The translations under genes were made by a program, and so were the position numbers. A stretch of DNA of 8,759 bases from Geobacter sp. UBA698. Its GTDB lineage: Bacteria; Desulfobacterota; Desulfuromonadia; Geobacterales; Pseudopelobacteraceae. Where the stretch lies: positions 1-8,759 of the forward strand of contig DBMM01000009.1 in assembly GCA_002298925.1 (NCBI GenBank), in the 5' to 3' direction. This document shows positions 5,892 through 8,759 of this stretch, one piece after another. The notes beneath the pieces were generated by a model that was not told the origin of the DNA, did no database searches, and saw nothing but the letters and a program-made list of their open reading frames with translations. Every line of letters starts with the position of its first letter. The first letter of the stretch is position 1.

Positions 5892-7181
5892 TCAGCGTTT
5901 GATAACCCCCGGTTTGCGGGCCAGCAGCTCCAGGGTATGCATGACCCTGACCGCTGAACCATGCTGCTTGAGGCCGTCGGAGAGCTGCATCATGCAGCCG
6001 GGGCAGCCGGTAACCACGGCTTGGGCGGCGGTGGCGGCGATGGCCCGGGACTTGGCCTCGTTGATGGTCATGGAAGAATCGTAATGATAGACATTGAAGG
6101 TTCCTCCCAGGCCGCAGCAGCGGTCGGCGCCCTCCATCTCGACCAGTTCCACGCCGGGTGTGCTGTTCAGCAGGGCGCGGGGCTGGCCGGTCAGGCCGCG
6201 GGTGCGCAGGTGGCAGGGGTCGTGGTAGGTGACGCGGATGTCGTCGCCGGCACAGGTCTCGACCGGGTTGAGTCCCAGTTTGTGCAGCAGTTGCGAAGCG
6301 TCCACGGTTTTGGCGGCCAGAGCCTCCAGGCGGCTCTTCAGTTCCGGGTTGCGCTTGCCCACCACCAGCGGGTAGAAGCGATGCAGGGCCCCGCCGCAGG
6401 TGGCGCAGGCGCTCATGACGTAATCGGCTTCATACTTTTCCAGCTCGGCCAGATTGGTCTCGGCCAGAGCGCGCACGGTATCCAGGTCGCCGCCGGACAT
6501 GCCGGGCAGGCCGCAGCACTGCTGCCCCTTGGGGATGATCACCGTGCAGCCCAGGTGCCGGAATAGCGCCAGGGCGGCTTCTCCCACCTCGGTGTAGACG
6601 AAGTTGGTCATGCAGCCGACAAAAAAGACGATGCGCGGTTTGCCCGGTTCACCCGGAATCACCTCAGGGTGGCGGTCCATGAACGGTTTTTTGGCAATGG
6701 CCGGAATGTGGCGCTGGTTGCCCACGAAAGGTAGCGGGAAGCGGAGCCGTAGGCCGGATGTGGCGGGGATCTTCTTGAAAAAGAGCGGGCCGAGCAGCGC
6801 TGCCATTTTGGCCCCCATCTTCATGCGGGAGCGGTTTTTGATGACCTGACCGACCGCCGCGTGAAAGGTGGTCAGTCCCCGTTTCCTGGCCAGGGACTCG
6901 CGGGCGGCGATGACGATCTCGTCGGTGGGGACCTCGTTGGGGCACTTCTCGACGCAGCTGCCGCACAGCAGGCACTTGGACATGGCCAGGTAGGTCTGGT
7001 CATCCAGTTCCAGGTCGTCCTTGAGGATATGCTGGGCCAGGGCCACCTTGCCGCGGGCCACGGCCGGCTCGCGCTGAAAGGCGGTGAAGGCCGGACAGTT
7101 GGCCCGGCAGGCACCGCACTTGACGCATTTTTTGAGCTGGTCAGCTACCCGCTGCAAGGGATCGTGGGTTTTGTCTGGCAT
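5892..7181 (-). CDS. (Fe-S)-binding oxidoreductase subunit, GlcF/LutA-type (glycolate or lactate oxidase iron-sulfur subunit)
   Basis: The 429-residue protein has two N-terminal [4Fe-4S] ferredoxin motifs: C19-x2-C22-x2-C25-x3-C29 and C70-x2-C73-x2-C76-x3-C80. Two cysteine-rich CCG domains follow: C190, C222-C223, C259 and C262; then C323, C355-C356, C393 and C396. This order is that of GlcF and the iron-sulfur subunits of 2-hydroxyacid oxidases, which pass electrons from an FAD subunit to quinone or another carrier, usually at the inner face of the membrane. No membrane segment or signal peptide is visible. The start is placed at 7181, with AAAGG seven bases upstream; the frame's extension to 7235 runs through repeat-like sequence. 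The FAD partner (GlcD) is not on either side within the window, so the substrate is unknown. Heterodisulfide-reductase-D-like or glycerol-3-phosphate dehydrogenase subunit C-like roles are alternatives. Confidence 0.82.
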   Translation of the reverse strand: MPDKTHDPLQRVADQLKKCVKCGACRANCPAFTAFQREPAVARGKVALAQHILKDDLELDDQTYLAMSKCLLCGSCVEKCPNEVPTDEIVIAARESLARKRGLTTFHAAVGQVIKNRSRMKMGAKMAALLGPLFFKKIPATSGLRLRFPLPFVGNQRHIPAIAKKPFMDRHPEVIPGEPGKPRIVFFVGCMTNFVYTEVGEAALALFRHLGCTVIIPKGQQCCGLPGMSGGDLDTVRALAETNLAELEKYEADYVMSACATCGGALHRFYPLVVGKRNPELKSRLEALAAKTVDASQLLHKLGLNPVETCAGDDIRVTYHDPCHLRTRGLTGQPRALLNSTPGVELVEMEGADRCCGLGGTFNVYHYDSSMTINEAKSRAIAATAAQAVVTGCPGCMMQLSDGLKQHGSAVRVMHTLELLARKPGVIKR

Positions 7182-7200
7182 TGTAAAACCTTTCTTGTTC

Positions 7201-7230
7201 AACACTGAGGCAGTGAGACACGGAGAACTG
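7201..7230 (+). repeat. Left arm of imperfect inverted repeat (degenerate CACAGAG-type element)
   Basis: Read on the plus strand this starts AACACTGAGGCAGTGAGACA. It matches the reverse complement of 7327-7356 at 22 of the first 27 positions. The arms are separated by 96 bases, so a minus-strand transcript could fold them into a long imperfect stem between trmFO and the iron-sulfur protein gene. Confidence 0.6.
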
Positions 7231-7256
7231 CACAACTAGGAGAACTGCACAACTAG
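7222..7256. repeat. Perfect 17-bp tandem duplication
   Basis: GGAGAACTGCACAACTA occurs at 7222-7238 and again, identical, at 7239-7255, with the next base (G) starting a third copy. The first copy overlaps the end of the left inverted-repeat arm by nine bases. It would lie in the 5' untranslated region of the iron-sulfur protein mRNA if the -10 candidate at 7257-7262 is used. Confidence 0.9.
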
Positions 7257-7262
7257 ATTATA
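7257..7262 (-). promoter_or_regulatory. Possible -10 box for the iron-sulfur protein gene
   Basis: TATAAT on the minus strand is a perfect -10 consensus, 75 bases before the start codon and in an AT-rich stretch between the repeats. The -35 at 16-18 bases (TCTGAT, ATCTGA or GATCTG) is poor, and there is no extended -10 TG. It may need an activator, or may be chance. Confidence 0.35.
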
Positions 7263-7321
7263 TGGTAAACAAAACAGTATCAGATCACAAGACGTAATAG
7301 TCCGGTTTATTGAAAGCATTA

Positions 7322-8659
7322 TCAGACTTTGCTCTGTGTCTCTGTGCCTCTGTGTTCCAATTGTTCTTTCCAGTAATCCAGTGCAGCCAGGGCCCGCTCA
7401 GCCAGCAGGCCCCGTTTTTCCTTTTTCTTGACACGGCCGGCCAGCTCCGGGAAAAGGCCGTAATTCACGTTCATCGGCTGGAAATGGCGGGCATCGCTGT
7501 TGGTAATGTGGGCCATCAGAGCCCCCAGTGCGGTTTCCGCTGGCGGAACGATAGGTTCCCGGCCCGACAGCAGCCGGGCGGCAGCGATGCCGGCCAGAAA
7601 GCCGCTGGCGGCTGATTCCACATAGCCTTCCACCCCGGTGATCTGGCCGGCGAAGAGGATGCGCGGATCGCTTTTCAGCTGCTGGCTGGGGAGCAGCAGG
7701 GCCGGCGAATTGATGAAGGTATTGCGGTGCATGGAGCCCAGCCGGACGAACTCGGCCTGTTCCAGCCCCGGTATCATCCTGAACACCCGGCGCTGTTCCG
7801 GCCAGGTCAGCTTGGTCTGGAAGCCGACCAGGTTGAACATGGTCCGCTCGCGGTTCTCGGCCCGCAGCTGGATCACGGCGTGGGGTTCGCTGCCGCTGCG
7901 CGGGTCGACTAGCCCGACCGGCTTCAGCGGGCCAAAGCGCAATGTTTCCACTCCGCGCTCCGCCAATGTTTCCACCGGCATGCACCCCTCGAAGTGGACC
8001 ACCTTCTCGAAATCCCTGGCCGGCACTTTTTCGGCGGTCAGCAGTTCCTGCACAAAGCGCTGATACTGCTCCTGATTGAGGGGGCAGTTCAGGTAGTCGT
8101 CGCCATCTCCCTTGCCGTAGCGCGAGGCGGCAAAGACCTGGCCCATGTCCAGCGATTCGGCCGTGACGATCGGAGCGATGGCGTCGTAAAAATAGAGCCG
8201 GTCGCCGGTCAGACCGCCCAGCGCCTCGGCCAGGGCATCACTGGTGAGTGGGCCGGAGGCGATGATGACGGTCCCTTCGGCCGGAATGGCGCTGACCTCG
8301 CCCCGCTCCAGAGTGATCAGGGGGTGAGCGGAAATCTTTTCGGTAACGTAGTCGGAGAAAAGCTGGCGGTCCACGGCCAGGGCTCCGCCGGCCGGCACGC
8401 GGGTGGCCTCGGCCGCCTCCATGGTCAGGGAAGCGCAGCGCCGCAGCTCTTCTTTCAAGAGTCCGACGGCATTTTCCAGGGAATCGCCCCGCAGGGAGTT
8501 GGAGCAGACCAGCTCTGCCAGGCCGGGCATATGGTGGGCCGGGGTGAGCTTGTCCGGTTTCATTTCATGCAGGGTGACGGAAACGCCGCGCTGTGCGGCC
8601 TGCCAGGCCGCCTCGCAGCCGGCCAGGCCGCCGCCGATGATGGTTAGTCTGTTGTTCAT
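7322..8659 (-). CDS. trmFO: Methylenetetrahydrofolate-tRNA-(uracil-5-)-methyltransferase TrmFO
   Basis: The 445-residue cytoplasmic flavoprotein makes ribothymidine at U54 in the tRNA T-loop, taking its carbon from 5,10-methylenetetrahydrofolate and reducing power through FAD. The N-terminal dinucleotide fold has IIGGGLAGCEAA (7-18). The family signature ELVCSNSLRGDSLENAVGLL (49-68) contains C52, and C226 lies in FEGCMPVETLAERG. These cysteines fit the two catalytic cysteines known from the B. subtilis enzyme (C53 and C226). GQITGVEGYVESAASG (338-353) is the second FAD/GidA-like signature. Length is normal. The start at 8659 is chosen because the frame's extension to 8710 crosses a terminator; the nearest Shine-Dalgarno, AAGGA, is about 12 bases away, so initiation may be weak. 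The last ten residues (HRGTETQSKV) come from a repeat-like sequence that also supplies the stop codon. Confidence 0.95.
   Translation of the reverse strand: MNNRLTIIGGGLAGCEAAWQAAQRGVSVTLHEMKPDKLTPAHHMPGLAELVCSNSLRGDSLENAVGLLKEELRRCASLTMEAAEATRVPAGGALAVDRQLFSDYVTEKISAHPLITLERGEVSAIPAEGTVIIASGPLTSDALAEALGGLTGDRLYFYDAIAPIVTAESLDMGQVFAASRYGKGDGDDYLNCPLNQEQYQRFVQELLTAEKVPARDFEKVVHFEGCMPVETLAERGVETLRFGPLKPVGLVDPRSGSEPHAVIQLRAENRERTMFNLVGFQTKLTWPEQRRVFRMIPGLEQAEFVRLGSMHRNTFINSPALLLPSQQLKSDPRILFAGQITGVEGYVESAASGFLAGIAAARLLSGREPIVPPAETALGALMAHITNSDARHFQPMNVNYGLFPELAGRVKKKEKRGLLAERALAALDYWKEQLEHRGTETQSKV
7327..7356 (-). repeat. Right arm of inverted repeat, three CACAGAG units inside the trmFO 3' end
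   Basis: On the minus strand this contains three copies of CACAGAG separated by single bases (8-base period), followed by CAAAG. It is coding, giving the C-terminal HRGTETQS of TrmFO. From memory, CACAGAG-rich blocks recur in many bacterial genomes, including Geobacter relatives, and are often translated as HRDTEAQ-like tails. That recurrence is recollection, not something this window can show. Confidence 0.65.
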
Positions 8660-8690
8660 GGGGTGTCTACATCCTTGGATCAGAGATATG

Positions 8691-8716
8691 AAAAAAGGCG
8701 GGGTTTGCACCCCGCC
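8691..8716 (-). terminator. Strong intrinsic terminator upstream of trmFO
   Basis: On the minus strand GGCGGGGT (8716-8709), loop GCAA, ACCCCGCC (8704-8697) is an 8-bp G/C-rich stem with a tetraloop, followed by six T (8696-8691). It would end the transcript of the gene finishing at 8738. Only about 31 bases separate it from the trmFO ATG, and no promoter is visible in them. Confidence 0.85.
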
Positions 8717-8737
8717 TGGCGTTACGTTGTACGGACC

Positions 8738-8759
8738 TTATTCCATTTCCATATCAAAG
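8738..8759 (-). CDS. C-terminal end of an unidentified upstream gene (partial)
   Basis: The minus strand from the window edge reads FDMEME then TAA (8738-8740), 21 bases before a strong terminator stem. An acidic tail followed by a stop and terminator is what a gene end looks like, but only six codons are visible. topA commonly precedes trmFO in other bacteria; the visible residues do not identify it. Confidence 0.4.

Noticed and set aside
5961..6566. Plus-strand frame opposite the iron-sulfur protein gene
   Set aside because: Low-complexity Gly/Ala/Gln-rich translation, antisense to a cysteine-motif protein that is clearly real.
7994..8647. Plus-strand frame opposite trmFO
   Set aside because: Antisense shadow of trmFO; no domain and no ribosome binding site worth noting.
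1..8759. CRISPR arrays, tRNA or rRNA genes, prophage, transposase or defence genes
   Set aside because: No spaced repeats, RNA gene signatures or relevant protein motifs were seen on either strand; the window is mainly ordinary metabolic and tRNA-modification genes.

Overview
The window is a dense, GC-rich, single-orientation stretch of bacterial chromosome: every gene I can support lies on the minus strand, so transcription runs from high to low coordinates. Gene content points to an anaerobic Desulfuromonadales/Geobacteraceae-type deltaproteobacterium. The clues are an unusual long biotin carboxylase fused to its biotin carrier, a divergent acyl-CoA carboxyltransferase, methylmalonyl-CoA mutase, a GlcF-type iron-sulfur protein and the folate-dependent TrmFO. 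The taxonomic call is an inference from content and remembered family distribution, not from a database search.

Layout in transcription order: (1) the last codons of an unidentified gene at the right edge (8738-8759), then a strong terminator (8691-8716). (2) trmFO (7322-8659), tRNA U54 methylation. (3) A 140-base intergenic region carrying an imperfect inverted repeat pair that runs into the trmFO 3' end, plus a perfect 17-bp tandem duplication. (4) A GlcF/LutA-type iron-sulfur protein (5892-7181), followed by a clear terminator (5759-5781). (5) An XRE-cupin regulator (5108-5671) with a candidate promoter whose -10 region overlaps the palindrome TTGTATACAA. (6) A carboxyltransferase (3224-4948), preceded by and overlapping a possible 26-codon leader ORF with a near-ideal ribosome binding site. 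(7) A biotin carboxylase/biotin carrier fusion (324-3191), only 32 bases downstream of the carboxyltransferase. (8) Two tandem hairpins (276-305 and 240-263), then the start of a methylmalonyl-CoA mutase large subunit (1-199, cut by the window edge).

Blocks 5 to 8 make functional sense together. The two carboxylase genes supply the half-reactions of a biotin-dependent acyl-CoA carboxylase. The neighbouring mutase suggests the substrate is propionyl-CoA and the product methylmalonyl-CoA, which is isomerised to succinyl-CoA (or the reverse, making propionyl-CoA). The XRE-cupin protein is the obvious candidate local regulator. TrmFO and the iron-sulfur protein are separate business.

I see no phage, transposase, CRISPR, defence system, rRNA or tRNA. 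The less ordinary signals are small: the leader ORF overlapping the carboxyltransferase start, the dispersed-repeat-like sequence that forms the end of TrmFO, the operator-like palindrome, the hairpin pair before the mutase, and the divergent carboxylase architecture.
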